Source of the DNA: Sambucus nigra
Taxonomy: Eukaryota; Streptophyta; Magnoliopsida; Dipsacales; Adoxaceae
Reading direction: 5' to 3'
Assembly (NCBI GenBank): GCA_949130495.1
Contig: OX422222.1
Location: 106,195,709-106,259,708 of the forward strand
DNA length: 64,000 nt
The translations under genes and the position numbers were made by a program. Of this stretch, positions 23,180-34,668 are shown one piece after another. Under the pieces are notes generated by a model. It was not told the DNA's origin. It did not search any database and saw nothing but the letters and a program-made list of their open reading frames with translations. Every line of letters starts with the position of its first letter. Within the stretch, counting starts at the first letter, position 1.

Positions 23180-25124
23180 TGAAGCACCCTATATGTTTGA
23201 CTCACTTGAGTCTATATTATATAGGTACTTGTGTAGTTGAAAATCATGACAAAATTTGAGTCATACCCTAGTATACCAAAGTACCTCAAACTCTTCATGA
23301 TTTTTACTCTAATAGTCTCAAAGGTATAATATTAACAATTCACCTAGGATTGCATTTCTATGTTTCATTCATATCATATTAGGTGTGTGAGTATTAATTC
23401 CCATTAAAATATGTTTACAAATAATTTTTGGGATTTTAAAATAATTTTTAGTAATTTATAAACATTTTTAAAATAATTAAAATTTGGTTTTAAAATGTTG
23501 TGGGCATATTTGTAATATCAATTAGTTTCTAAAAACTTAGGATGAGTAGAATTCGAAAGCAAAAGAGAATTAAAAATGGAATTATTCAAACTTTCAAAGC
23601 ACGCGTTTGTTAGCCCATCTGAGCCACACACGTGTTGCATCCACAACGGTCCAAATTGTGTTTTCTTACTCTCACATTCTCGAGAACCATTACTAGCCCT
23701 TGGATCTATTTTATCAACGGTCTTAATGTTGTTTTTAACAATCGAAATCTCAACCTTGTTGCCAATCAAATATCATTTAATTGTGGTGTGTTGTAAGCCA
23801 TTAGCTTTACATCGATTAGCCAGAGTTAATCTCAGCCGTTATTTTGCTTCGACATTCCAGACCCTTCCATTCAGTTTTATAAATAGATGACCTTGGTTAT
23901 ACGTTTACAATCGTTGGATCCGTTGTGTTTTGACAAAAAACAACAGAAATAGAAGAGAAAAAAAATAAAATGAGAGAGAAATTCAAACCCTAAACCAAAC
24001 TCTTGCAATTTTTCCTCAGAAAAAACCTTTGTGAGTTTGAGTGTGTTCGATCGTGTGAAGATCCATCCTCTCTGGTCTTTAATCTCTTGTCCAACTAAGT
24101 CACGAAGTTTGGATTTCATTTTCTCTTCATAGAAAGTGGAGATCTGAACTGTGTGTGATACAAAACACGTTTACATACTGATCTTGATTTCTTTCTTCAA
24201 GAAATCTTTATTTGTTGGTTGTTTTACTCTTAAATGTTTATTTTAAAACCAGAACCAACAAATCTTTTTCTGCTTTTAGTTTCTGAGAAAAAACAGACTT
24301 ATATCTAGTTAAGACCTTGATTAGGGTTTTACACTTTCATATATTTCATATTTTGTGAAATAATTGTGTAAATAAAATAAAGAAAGTGTTTAGGACCTTG
24401 GTTCCTTTTGATAGAAAGGTTCCCTCGAGATCTGTGGAAATAAATAAAGACCAGAAGTCTTAGATTTTCAAACAAACTCAGATTCAGAAATCATATCTGC
24501 ATTTTAGAACAAAATCTGTAATTTGATAGTATATTGTCCGTATAAGTGTATGTGTGTGTTACTTGAATGTGTTTAGGCACTTCACCACTTACACTATTCA
24601 CACTAAAGTGTTGGTAGAGAGATCATTGACTTTATAATCGACTGAAAGCTAAAAAGGAGAAAAGGAACAAAACTGGGAGAACAACTTTCACATCAGAGCC
24701 TTTAGAGAAGTCAGAATAACCTAACGGAGATGGTATATTTTTCGGACTTAGAATAGGTCTGATTGTGTGTTTAGTTTGTTATATAACTTGTAACCCATAT
24801 TCTTTTTTAGTGGATTTTTATTTTTAGATGTAGAGACCTTTGTGGATGTTTCCCCAATTAGGTGGGGTTTTACCACGTTAAAGTCTTGTGTTCTTGCATG
24901 TTTCATCTTCCTCTCATCACCTTCTACTTGTGTGATGATTTAGAAATGATTTAGTTTTGTTTTTCAAAACTTGGATACTTAATAAATGAAATATCTTGTT
25001 CATAAATTTTTGAAACATCTTGTGTTAGTTCTTGTTTTGTAAAAAAGGAGTTTCTCAAACAAACTATTCAGAGCCATTTAATCTGTCATAAATCTTTTAA
25101 ACAACTTAAGTGGAATTTTTTATA
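23180..25124 (+). repeat. 5' LTR of S4
   Basis: Starts TGAAGCACCC. The last bases read TA instead of CA. It aligns along its whole length with 32398-34367. Confidence 0.85.
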
Positions 25125-25142
25125 ATTGGTATCGGTGCTTTG
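25125..25142 (+). other. S4 primer-binding site
   Basis: ATTGGTATCGGTGCTTTG: initiator-Met PBS with AGAGC changed to GGTGC. Confidence 0.8.
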
Positions 25143-25203
25143 GCTTTATAAAATCTTTTTGATCGTGAGTTTCTGAAATTATTTTTTTTTTCAAAACAAA
25201 ACA

Positions 25204-27594
25204 ATGGACGAGAAATTTGAGAGATTAGGTAACCTATCCCGACCCCCACTCTTTGATGGAACAAACTTCCCTTACTGGAAAGTGAGGATGGTTGCATTCA
25301 TCCAAGGGATATTGGGAGATGATGTCTGGGATGCTATTGAAAAGGGTTACACTTTCCCTACTAAACCATCCGCAAAAGGAAGTACTGTGAGGATTAGGAA
25401 ATTGCTAAGTGAATTCACCAAAGAAGAGAAACAAACCTCCCTTAATAATAATAAAGGCAAAAATGCCATATTTATTTCTATCAAGGAACACGGATTTAAG
25501 AGGATATGTTTCTATACTACGTTTAAGGAAGCATGGGACACTCTAGTGACTGCACATGAAGGAGACACACGTGTTAAAGCTGCTAAAACCCAAATGTTAA
25601 TCCAGCAGTACAACACTTTGGTCATGACTGAGACTGAGTCATTGGATGACTTCTACATTAGGCTGACAGACATAATAACTATGTTGCATGCTAATGGTAT
25701 AATTTATGATAGGAAGGAAATTGTTTCCAAAATTCTAACGTGACTTCCATAAAAATTTGACAATAAGAGCTATGCCATTAAGGAGACGGACGATCCAAAT
25801 TTAACACCTGAACTCCTTAGTAACAAGCTAAGGATAATGGAAATGGGATTAGTGTTTAAGAAGCAATTAACTCAGACCCGAAAGAAACAATCACGTTCTA
25901 ATCTTGTCTTCACTTCTAAGTTAACCAAACCTGAGTTTAATATGCCTGAAATTGACTTAGACTCCGATGAGGACTGTAAATTAGATATTTTGGATAATCA
26001 CATTGCCTTAATATCTAAATAGTTCAAGAAAATTATGAAATTTCAAAATAAAATTGCAAGTAGACAAGGGAAACCTAATTATCCAAAGTTCTCTGATAAT
26101 AGGCCTCATGAGAAAAGACTTTACAAACACCAGACTGATAACCAAAACAATCCTGGAAAGGACCTAAAAAATGTTGAGTGTTTTAGGTGTGGGAAATTAG
26201 GAAGTATGGAAAATGACGGTAGAATCAATTTGAATAAAAACAAAAACAATAGGGCAAATTTTTGCAAGACCTGGGATGACTCGAGTGAATCAGAAACTGA
26301 TGAGCCTGAGCCATCTAATTATTTTGACCCCTGTATGTCATTCTTTGCCAAAATCATTTATACTGATGAGCCTATGACTAATACTGAACCTGATATTAGT
26401 ATCTCTAACCATGCTATGTTGAATGTTATTGTTCCTAATGGTTTATCTGCTTTGTTACTGGAGAATGCTACAGTTAATTCTAATGCTATGTGTGTGAGTC
26501 CTAAAAATGAATCGCTAGGGGACACTGCACACGGTACACTTAGTGACTCCGACAATGATGACCTCCCAGATATTCACATACTATACACGAAAACCCTCAA
26601 GGAGAGTACTAAACTTGAAAAAGTAGTCAAGGACCTTACCCACAAAATAGAAGCTTTAAGACAAATGATCAAACAGAATGCTGAAGAGTACACCTCTCAA
26701 TGTATAGATCATGAGAATGAGACTAAGGTTTTTGCTCAAAAAATCAAGGAACTGTCTGACTCAAATGAAATTCTGGAAAAGAAATATAAAGGGACATTGT
26801 TAGAATTGGAACAAACTAAAGAAAAGACATCAATAGTTTTAAAAAAAATCGCAAAATTTGAAAATAACTCGAACTGTTTTGAAGATTTTGTTGCTAAAAG
26901 TAAAACCAATTTTGATGAAAAAACTGGAATAGGATTTTTCCCCAATACTAACAAACAAATGAAAAATCTTGAAACTATCAAGTTTATGTCCGGTGGCAAA
27001 AGACCTATTAAAACCTGTCCAGATTTTCATGCCTTGAAAAGTAACTTTGATTTGAAACAACAAAAGATAAACATTGGTGAGGCTAGTACCTCTAAGCTTA
27101 ATGTTGAACTTAAGGCTAAATACATATGCCCTCCTATTAGGAAAAGCGATTCATATTTTCAACCTGTACCTTCTAGGAATAAGGCTAGAGTTCAATTTTT
27201 AAACAAACCTTTGTCTAATAATTTTCCTAAGGATACGACTCCTATGAGCCATCTTTATTTATCATACTGCGATGTCTTTGGACATTCCCTTGATGGATAT
27301 TTTTCCAAACGTCTATACAAACTTGTTTTTAGTTCACATGTCTATCACAATTTCAATTATTCTAGAATAGGAAGAAATAGCTATATTCTTCCTAGGCAAC
27401 TAGATAAGAACTCTAACTATCAAAATAAGAAGAAAAGATCTAATACTAAAAGATCATCAACAAGAGGAAATCCTAGATTCATGTCTAAACCAAATGCTCG
27501 GAAATTTGAGAAAAATTCACACAAAAATATTTTAAAGAAAAGGCTAATACTCACAAAATTTAACTTATTCGAGCTAATTAGCGCAAAATTTTAA
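25204..27594 (+). pseudogene. S4 gag with coiled-coil extension
   Basis: ATG at 25204 (MDEKFERLGNLSRPPLFDG). One frame runs to 27594 but is cut by TGA at 25741, TAA at 25750 and TAG at 26020. The gag domain has FDGTNFPYWKVRM near the start, as in S3. A knuckle start, CFRCGKLGS, near 26180 lacks the His and final Cys. Then come acidic segments, a coiled coil at about 26600-26850 (Lys/Glu/Leu-rich) and a basic tail. It is longer than plain copia gag, fitting a Sirevirus. Confidence 0.85.
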
Positions 27595-28673
27595 AAAATA
27601 GAGCAATTTGGGTTAGTAAGGATGAACTAAGACCCCGAATGAAATGTATTGCTATGATAAGTGCTTTGAAAGTTGAGCATACAACATCTGAATGATATTT
27701 AGATTCAGGATGTTCTGAACACATGACCGGGGATGAAACCAAACTTCTAAATAAAACTAACTTCTTCAGAGGTAAAGTTTTGTTTGTTGATGGGGTATTA
27801 GCCTAGATCATTGGTAAAGGGACTCTCCATAAACAAGGGTTACCTATCTTATAATATGTTCTTCTAGTAAAAGGTCTTAAAGAAAATTTATTAAGTTTAT
27901 CACGATTTTGTGACTCCAACCATACTCACATTTTCAAAGAATAATTGAAATTTTTTAAATAAAAATGGTGACTGCATTATTACAGGCCTTCGTACACTAG
28001 ATAACTGTTATACAGTTAACCCAAATAACTAGGTTTATAACATTTCTAGAATTGATGACAATGAGATTTGGCATAATAGGTTGGGTTACGTAAATTTTAA
28101 TAGCCTTCGTAAATTGTGTTCTCAATAAATAGTTAGAGGTATTCCTAAGATAAAGTCTATAACAAACATTGTTTGTGGACCTTGCTAAGAAGGAAAAATG
28201 GTTAAGTCTTCCCATAGGAAAGTCAAAGATGTTTTGACTACTAAACCTCTAAAATTTATCCATATGGACCTAATGGGTCCTACTAGAATGGTTAGTCTAT
28301 GTGGAAATAGATACCTCTTAGTGATGGTCGATGATTTTACCTGCTTTACTTGGATTGCTTCTCTTAAACAAAAGTCAAACACCTTTCAAGAATTTCTAAA
28401 AATTCTTTTATGTATTGAGAATGAAAAGGATAGTCAAGTAAATCGTATATGTAGTGATCGCGAGGGAGAGTTAAAAACTTAGGAGTAACTGAATATTGTA
28501 CCTATAATGGAAATCAATACGAATTTATCACTCCAAAAACTCCTCAACAAAACGGTATAGCTGAAAGAAAGAATATAACTATTCAAGAAATGGCATGAGT
28601 TATGATTCAAGCCAAAAGCCTTCCTAAGTGTTTTTCGGTAGAAGCTGTTAGGACTGCATGCCACAACATAAAC
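27595..28673 (+). pseudogene. S4 protease and integrase, first part
   Basis: Protease site YLDSGCSEHMTGD with DSG at 27702-27710. Integrase HHCC begins WHNRLGYVNF near 28070 (the second His is Tyr) and continues CGPC...EGKMVKSSHRK. DDE region: HMDLMGP near 28260, ICSDREGE near 28455, QQNGIAERKN near 28555. Multiple stops and shifts. Cut at 28673 by a solo LTR within a conserved ACHNIN stretch. Confidence 0.8.
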
Positions 28674-29884
28674 TGTAAGGACATTTTTCTCATGTCCAAC
28701 ATGTTACATTTGTGTATGTCGTACGCCGCTACATTTGGCACGTCACCTCAAGATGTCACACGACGGCCTCAATTCGAATTCTGGGAATCAAGCATTTATT
28801 ATCTCCATCATGTGTCCCTCATCTGCCTCAACGACTTCACGTTCCATGATTTTAGTCTCATAATGCAAGTGGTACGCAAGAGAAGTCAAAACAGTGCAAT
28901 AAGGCTTAATAGGAAAGTTCAAGGGCAATTTGGTAATTTTAGAGCTACCGTCCGGAGGACCGATCAACTGGAAATTGAAGAGCTTGCCGTAACAAATATA
29001 CTGGAAGAAACGGTACCTCAATTCGAGCTACGGTGAACAAGTTATTGCCCGTTGAAAATGGAGATATTTCCAAGAAACTCCTTGGAATTTTTTCTAAGTG
29101 TTGAAAGCCCCTTTGACCAGCCATTGTCCCCGAACCCAGCCTGAACCGGTTCGCAGGGTACCCGAACCGGTTCGGGGTCCCTGTACGCTGGATAGAATTT
29201 CAGTGTTTTAAATTCTCAAAACTCTTCATGTGTTTTCCTATTTAAACCAACTTCGGGGGAGCTATTTCATAAGACTTTGGAAGACGTTTTTGAGAGTCCA
29301 AATACCTCAAGTCTTCATAATTTTTGAGTCCCAAGACTCATGTTTTGATTCACACAATTGCAAAACCTTTGTGAATCTTTTTGGTAACCCAAGAACACAA
29401 CCTTGTGTTTGTTCAAACCTTTGTGGAGAGATCTTTGCAACCGAGGGCTGCGTGTCATTGCTGAGGGAGTCTCTACAAAGTGTTATGACTGCGTGTCATT
29501 GAGGAGAGCTGCGGTTATTTCATTGTTGTTTGGGCTGTGAGTCCTTGGAGGGTGTTGCGTGTATTCTCTTGTTGAGTTCAAGACTGCGTGTCTTTGTGGG
29601 TTGGCTGCGCGTTGAACCATTACAGATTTCTCTATGTAATTGTAAGTTGCGATTTGTATATTCATTGTGAAATAAAGGTTTTACCCGAAAGGTTTTTTTT
29701 CCTGAAATCTGTGTCTCAACATATTTACTGCATTGCATGTTTTATTTGATGGGATGATTTAGATGCATGTTTAAGGGCTGATTTTATTTGGTTTAAATGT
29801 AGACTCTAATTAAATAAGGGTTACTTGGAAACTTGCGAATTTAAATTTAAATCATTATCACACAGTCTCTATACGATTTTTTCA
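28674..29884 (+). mobile_element. Solo LTR (copia, Sirevirus type) in S4 integrase
   Basis: 1211 bp, TGTAAGGACATT...ATTTTTTCA, TSD TAAAC at 28669-28673 and 29885-29889. Same broad family as the solo LTR at 1212-2332 (shared words AAAGGTTTTACCCGAAAGG, GCATGTTT, CTTGGAGGGTG). S4 integrase resumes exactly after the TSD. Confidence 0.9.
29143..29174. repeat. Paired palindrome GAACCGGTTCG / CGAACCGGTTCG
   Basis: GAACCGGTTCG at 29143-29153, a 9-bp spacer CAGGGTACC, then CGAACCGGTTCG at 29163-29174. Compare the N LTRs, e.g. 34880-34912. Confidence 0.9.
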
Positions 29885-30243
29885 TAAACTGTGTCTATCT
29901 TAGAAAAGATACCAAACAAACACCTTACGAATTATGGTACGGCAGGAAACCTAACCTAAAATATTTTAGAACCTCTGGCAGTGCTTGCTATGTATGTAAG
30001 AACAAAGAACATTTGTCCAAATTCTAAACCAGAGGTGATCAAGCCAAATTCTTAGGTTAATCTCCAAATAGTAGAGCACATCGTGTCTATAATATTCAAA
30101 CTAAAACCCTCATGGAATCCATTGATGTGATTGTTAGTGACACTTATGTTGAGAGTAAACCCATAGGACCACCTATCGTGGAAGAGTCTGCAAATATTTT
30201 TGACTATGATTCTTCATAAATAGATAATCCTTTACCAACTAAT
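29885..30243 (+). pseudogene. S4 integrase C-terminal region
   Basis: After the TSD the frame reads into TPYELWYGRKPNLKYFRT, the classic copia integrase C-terminal block (GKKP motif area), then a linker toward RT. Stops occur at about 30027 and 30220. Confidence 0.8.
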
Positions 30244-31160
30244 ATGCCCAAAGTACCTAACTGGGTTTCTAAAGATCACCCCTTAGACATTGTGGTTGGT
30301 AATCTTACTGAGCCTGTTCGTACAAGATCCCAACTACATAATTTTTCTCATTATGCATGCTTTATGTCTCTTGTGGAACCAAAGAATGTAATTGAAGCCT
30401 TAAGTGACTCCTTGTGGATAAGCTCTATGAAGGAGGAACTTCTTCATGACGTATGGTATCTTGTACCCAAGCTAGAAAATAAAAAGGTTATTGGCACACG
30501 CTGGGTTTTCAAAAATAAAATAAATGAGACTGGGATGGTCACTAGAAATAAAGCTAGATTAGTTGCCCAAGGATACTCTCAGATTGAAGTAATGGACTTC
30601 GAGGAAACATTAGCCCCAGTAACTTGCCTTGAATCTGTTCGTATACTCTTAGCAATAACTTTTCATTTCCAATTCACTCTCTACCGAATGGATGTGAAAT
30701 CTGCGTTCCTTAATGGTATTCTAACTGAGGAAGTCTATGTAGAACAACCAAAAGGGTTTATTGACCCTCACCATCCGAATCCCGCTTTTCATTTGAAAAA
30801 GGCCTTATATGGTCTAAAATAAGCACCCCGTTCTTGGTAGGATCAATTGTCTACATTTTTATTAAACAACGGATTTAGGAGAGGTGGTAATGATCCAACT
30901 CTATTTGTTAAACATTTTGATAAAACTGTTGTTATAGCGCAAGTCTACGTAGATGATATCATTTTTTAATCAGCATCCTCAACCGAAGTTGAAAATTTCT
31001 CCTAAGTAATGCATGGAGAATTCCAAATGTCTCTTACGGGGGAGTTGCAATTCTTTTTAGGACTTTAAGTCAAACAAAATTCAGAAGGTTTATTCATTTC
31101 GTAATCCAAATATGGTTTAGATATTATTAAGAAATTCGGCCTAAAAAATGCAAAATATGG
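30244..31160 (+). pseudogene. S4 reverse transcriptase
   Basis: The open part 30244-30822 carries SMKEELLHDVWYLVP, GTRWVFKNKINETG, ARLVAQGYSQ, DVKSAFLNG and EVYVEQPKGF. After an in-frame TAA in ALYGLK*APRSW, the catalytic YVDDIIF follows at 30946 onward. Further stops at about 30967, 31003 and 31066. Confidence 0.85.
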
Positions 31161-31890
31161 TAGGATACCTATGAGTACCTCCATAAAAATGTCCAAAGAT
31201 GAACATGGGAAATCTATCAATCCCACTCTTTACCGTAGTATGATAGGGAGCTTACTATATCTCACTGCTTCACGCCCTGACATTATGTACGCTGTATGTG
31301 TATGCGCTAGATATCATAATGCACCTAAAGAGAGTCATTTATCCTGTGTTAACAGAATTATTAAATATGTTAAAGGAACTCTCAATTTAGGACTTTGGTA
31401 CACCAATGACACATCCACTACTGTAATTGGTTACAACGATGCTGATTGGGCAGGGTGTTCTGATGATAGTAGGAGTACGTCAAGATTCTGATATTATATA
31501 GGAAATAATTTAGTAGGATGGTCTAGTAAAAAACAAAATTGTACATCATTATCCACTGTTGAATTAGAGTACATTGCAGCTGGAAACTGTTGTTCGTAAT
31601 GACTATGGATAAAAAATATGTTAAAGTATTATGGCATAATTAAAGATAAGTCGCATATCTATTGTGATAATCAAAGTGAAATTAATATTTTCAAAAATAA
31701 TATGCAACACTCTCGCACAAAACATATTAAGATTCGATATCACTATATCCATGAATTAGTAGAATCTAAGGAATTGGAAATTATGTATTTGCCTACTGAT
31801 CTTTGATTAGATGATTTGTTCACAAAGTCTTTAGATAATATCATATTTAAGTTTGTACGGAAATCTATTGGCGTGATATTTCTTAAATAA
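31161..31890 (+). pseudogene. S4 RNase H
   Basis: YRSMIGSLLYLTASRPDI (31230 onward), then core residues: Asp in YNDADWAG (usually YSDADWAG), Glu region STVELEYIAA (the first E of AEAEY is lost, ELEY kept), Asp in YCDNQSE. Ends near a DDLFTKSLD motif. Stops at 31488, about 31600 and 31804. Confidence 0.85.
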
Positions 31891-32397
31891 ATGTTTGTCA
31901 TCTCATAAAATAGCATCCAGTCATATTCACGCTCATAATTGATCTTTGAGGATATAGGGCACAGATGTTTCAAAAATGACAAAAGACACCTCCTATATAT
32001 ATTTTATGTAGGAGATCCTTGATGTGACTCGATTGATGTTTATGCGTTGATGAATATTTATCTTTTTATATTTTATGTGTTCATGTATATTTGTTCCTAC
32101 CCTTTGTCCATTTAAGACAAAATGGGGGAGAAACTTTGAGTCCACTTGGACATTATCTTGATTACTTCAACTAAAATACTAGATCTTAGTTTTCTTATTT
32201 TCAGGAAATCGGTACCTCATTTTATCAGAATATTGTTAGGGTATTGGTTTGAATTTAGTTGAGTAATGTAATTTTCTTTTTTAGTATATGGGGTAGATAT
32301 AATTTGTATAAGAATATGATTTTCTTATTTTCTAGTATCCCTACAAGTCCTCGATGACTAAAAGGAGATTTTGTCTCATATTTCCAAAGCGGGAGAT
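31891..32397 (+). other. S4 3' non-coding region with PPTs
   Basis: No ORF of note. PPT-like AAAATGGGGGAGAAAC near 32118-32133, and the LTR-adjacent AAAGCGGGAGAT at 32386-32397. Shorter than the S3 3' region. Confidence 0.7.
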
Positions 32398-33760
32398 TGA
32401 AGCAACCTATATCTTTGACTCACTTGAGTCTATATTATATAGGCGCTTGTCTAGTTTGGAAATAGGGAAAAAATTTGAGTCATACCCTAGTCTACCAAAG
32501 AACCTCAGACTCTACATGATTTTTCCACTAATAGTCTCAAAGGTATAATACCAACACTACACCTAGGATTGAATTTCTATGTTGTATTCATATCATCTTA
32601 GGTGTGTGAGTATTAATTCCCATTAAAATATTTTTCTAATAATTTTTAGAATATTTAAATAATTTTAAGGAATTTATAAACGTTTTAAAACAATTAAAAT
32701 TAGGTTTTAAAATGTCGTAGGCTTATTTGTAATATCAATTAGTTCCTAAAAACTTACGCTGGTAGAATCCGAAAGCGGCAGCGAATTGTTTGGTAAAAAA
32801 TGGAATTATTGAAACTTGCAAAACACAGGTTTCTTAGCCCATCTGAGCCACAAACGTGTTGCATCCACAATGGTCCAGATTGTGTTTTCTTACTCTCGCA
32901 TTCCTGAGAATCATTACCGGCCCTTGGATTTATTTTATCTACGGCCGGCATGTTGTTATTAACAATCTAAGTCTCAACCTTGTGGCCAATCAGATGTCAT
33001 TTAATTGTGGTGCGTTGTAAGACATTAGATTTACATTGATCAGTCAGAGTTAATCTTAGCCTTTATTTTGCTTCGATATTCCAGACCCTTCCATCCAGCA
33101 GTATAAATGGATGACCTTGGTTAAACGTTTATAATCTTTGGATCAGTTATGTTTTGAGAAAAAAATAAGAGAGAGAGAAGAGAAAAAGATAGAGAAATTC
33201 AAACCATAACCAGCCTCTTGCAATTTTTCCTCAGAAAAAACCTTTGTGAGTTTGAGTGTGTTCGGTCGTGTGACGATCCGTCCTCTATGGTCTTTAATCT
33301 CTTGTCCAACTAAGTCACGAAGTTTGGATTTCATTTTCTCTTCATTAGAAGTGGAGAACTGAACTGTTTGCGATACAAAACACGTTTACATACTTAGTTT
33401 TATTTCTTTCGTCAAGAAATCTTTATTTGTTGGTTGTTTTACTCTTAAATGTTTCTTTTAAAACCCGAGCCAACAATTTTTTTTTCTGTTTTCAGTTTCT
33501 GAGAAAAACCAGACTTAGATCTGGTTAAGATCTTGATTGGGGTTTTACACTTTTATATATTTCACATTTTGTGAAATAACTGTGTAAATAAAATAAAGAA
33601 AGTGTTTAGGACCTTGGTTTATTTTGATAGGAAGGTTCCCTCGAGATCCGTGGATATAAATAAAGATTAGAAGTCTAAGATTTTCAAACAAACTGAGATT
33701 CATAAATCATATCTGTATTTTAGAATGAAATATGTAATTTGATATGTATATTGTCTATGT

Positions 33761-33795
<35 letters not shown>

Positions 33796-34367
33796 GAATG
33801 CATGTGTTTATGCACTTAACCACTTACATTATTCACACTACAACACTAAAGACGTGTTGGTAGGGAGATCATTCACTTTATAGTCGACTGAAAGCTAAAA
33901 AGGAGAAGAGGAACAAAGCTGGGAGAACAACTTCAACATGAGAGCCTTCAGAGAAGTCAGAATAACCTAACGGAGCTGGTATATTTTCTTGACGTAGAAC
34001 AAGTTTGATTGCGTGTTTAGTTTTTTATATGACTTGTAACCTATATTTTTTTTAGTGGAAATTTGTTTTGAGGTGTAGAGACCTCCATGGATGTTTCCCC
34101 AATTGGGTGGGGTTTTACCACGTTAAAATCTTGTGTTCTTGCATGTTTTTGTTCCTCTCTTCACCTTCTACTTGTGTGATGATTTAGAAATTATTTAGTT
34201 TTGTTTTTCAAAACTTGGATACTTAATAACTGAAATATCTTGTTCATAATTTTTTTACACATCTTGTGTTAGTTCTTGTTTTAAAAAAAAGGAGTTTCTA
34301 AAACAACTGTTCGAAGCCACTTAATTTGTCTTAAATATTTTAAACAACTTAAGTGGCATTTTATTCA
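32398..34367 (+). repeat. 3' LTR of S4
   Basis: 1970 bp, TGAAGCAACC...TTATTCA. Carries a (GT)n microsatellite (33763-33794) that is much shorter in the 5' LTR. Confidence 0.85.
33763..33794. repeat. (GT)n microsatellite
   Basis: 32 bp of GT repeats in the S4 3' LTR. The 5' LTR has TGTATGTGTGTGTTAC at the same place. Confidence 0.95.
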
Positions 34368-34372
34368 AATAT

Positions 34373-34668
34373 GGTGATGTGATTTGATTTGAGGACCTTA
34401 GCTCTATGATGGAATTTGGAGATAGAATCGAGTGGTGATTCATTGGGGATCATGATACACCGTTATTTTCATAGTTATGTTTATATATATGGTTAGGATA
34501 CATGTTGTATTTTTGTTTGTGGGGTAGGTGCATGTGGGATTGGGTGTATGGGCGCCCAATCGTGGCATTCTACGGGTTGGCATATGTAAGTCTTATTCTA
34601 TTTGCGTGATTTTACGTTTACGATTCGCCAAATTTCGAAGACGAAATTCCTAAACTATTGGGGGAGTG
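34373..34668 (+). other. N internal region BC, second part (non-coding)
   Basis: Contains TATGGGCGCCCAATCGTGGC near 34549 and ends CGAAGACGAAATTCC...TTGGGGGAGTG before LTR C. No coding sequence. Confidence 0.75.

Larger units (their letters stand above)
23180..34367 (+). mobile_element. S4: Sirevirus-type Ty1/copia element
   Basis: 11188 bp including a solo LTR insertion. TSD AATGT (23175-23179) and AATAT (34368-34372, one base changed); the uninterrupted site in internal CD reads AATGTGGTGATG at about 36650. LTRs of ~1.95 kb, Met PBS, gag, protease, integrase, RT, RNase H, 3' region with PPTs. Many stops and frameshifts, clearly more decayed than S3. Confidence 0.9.
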
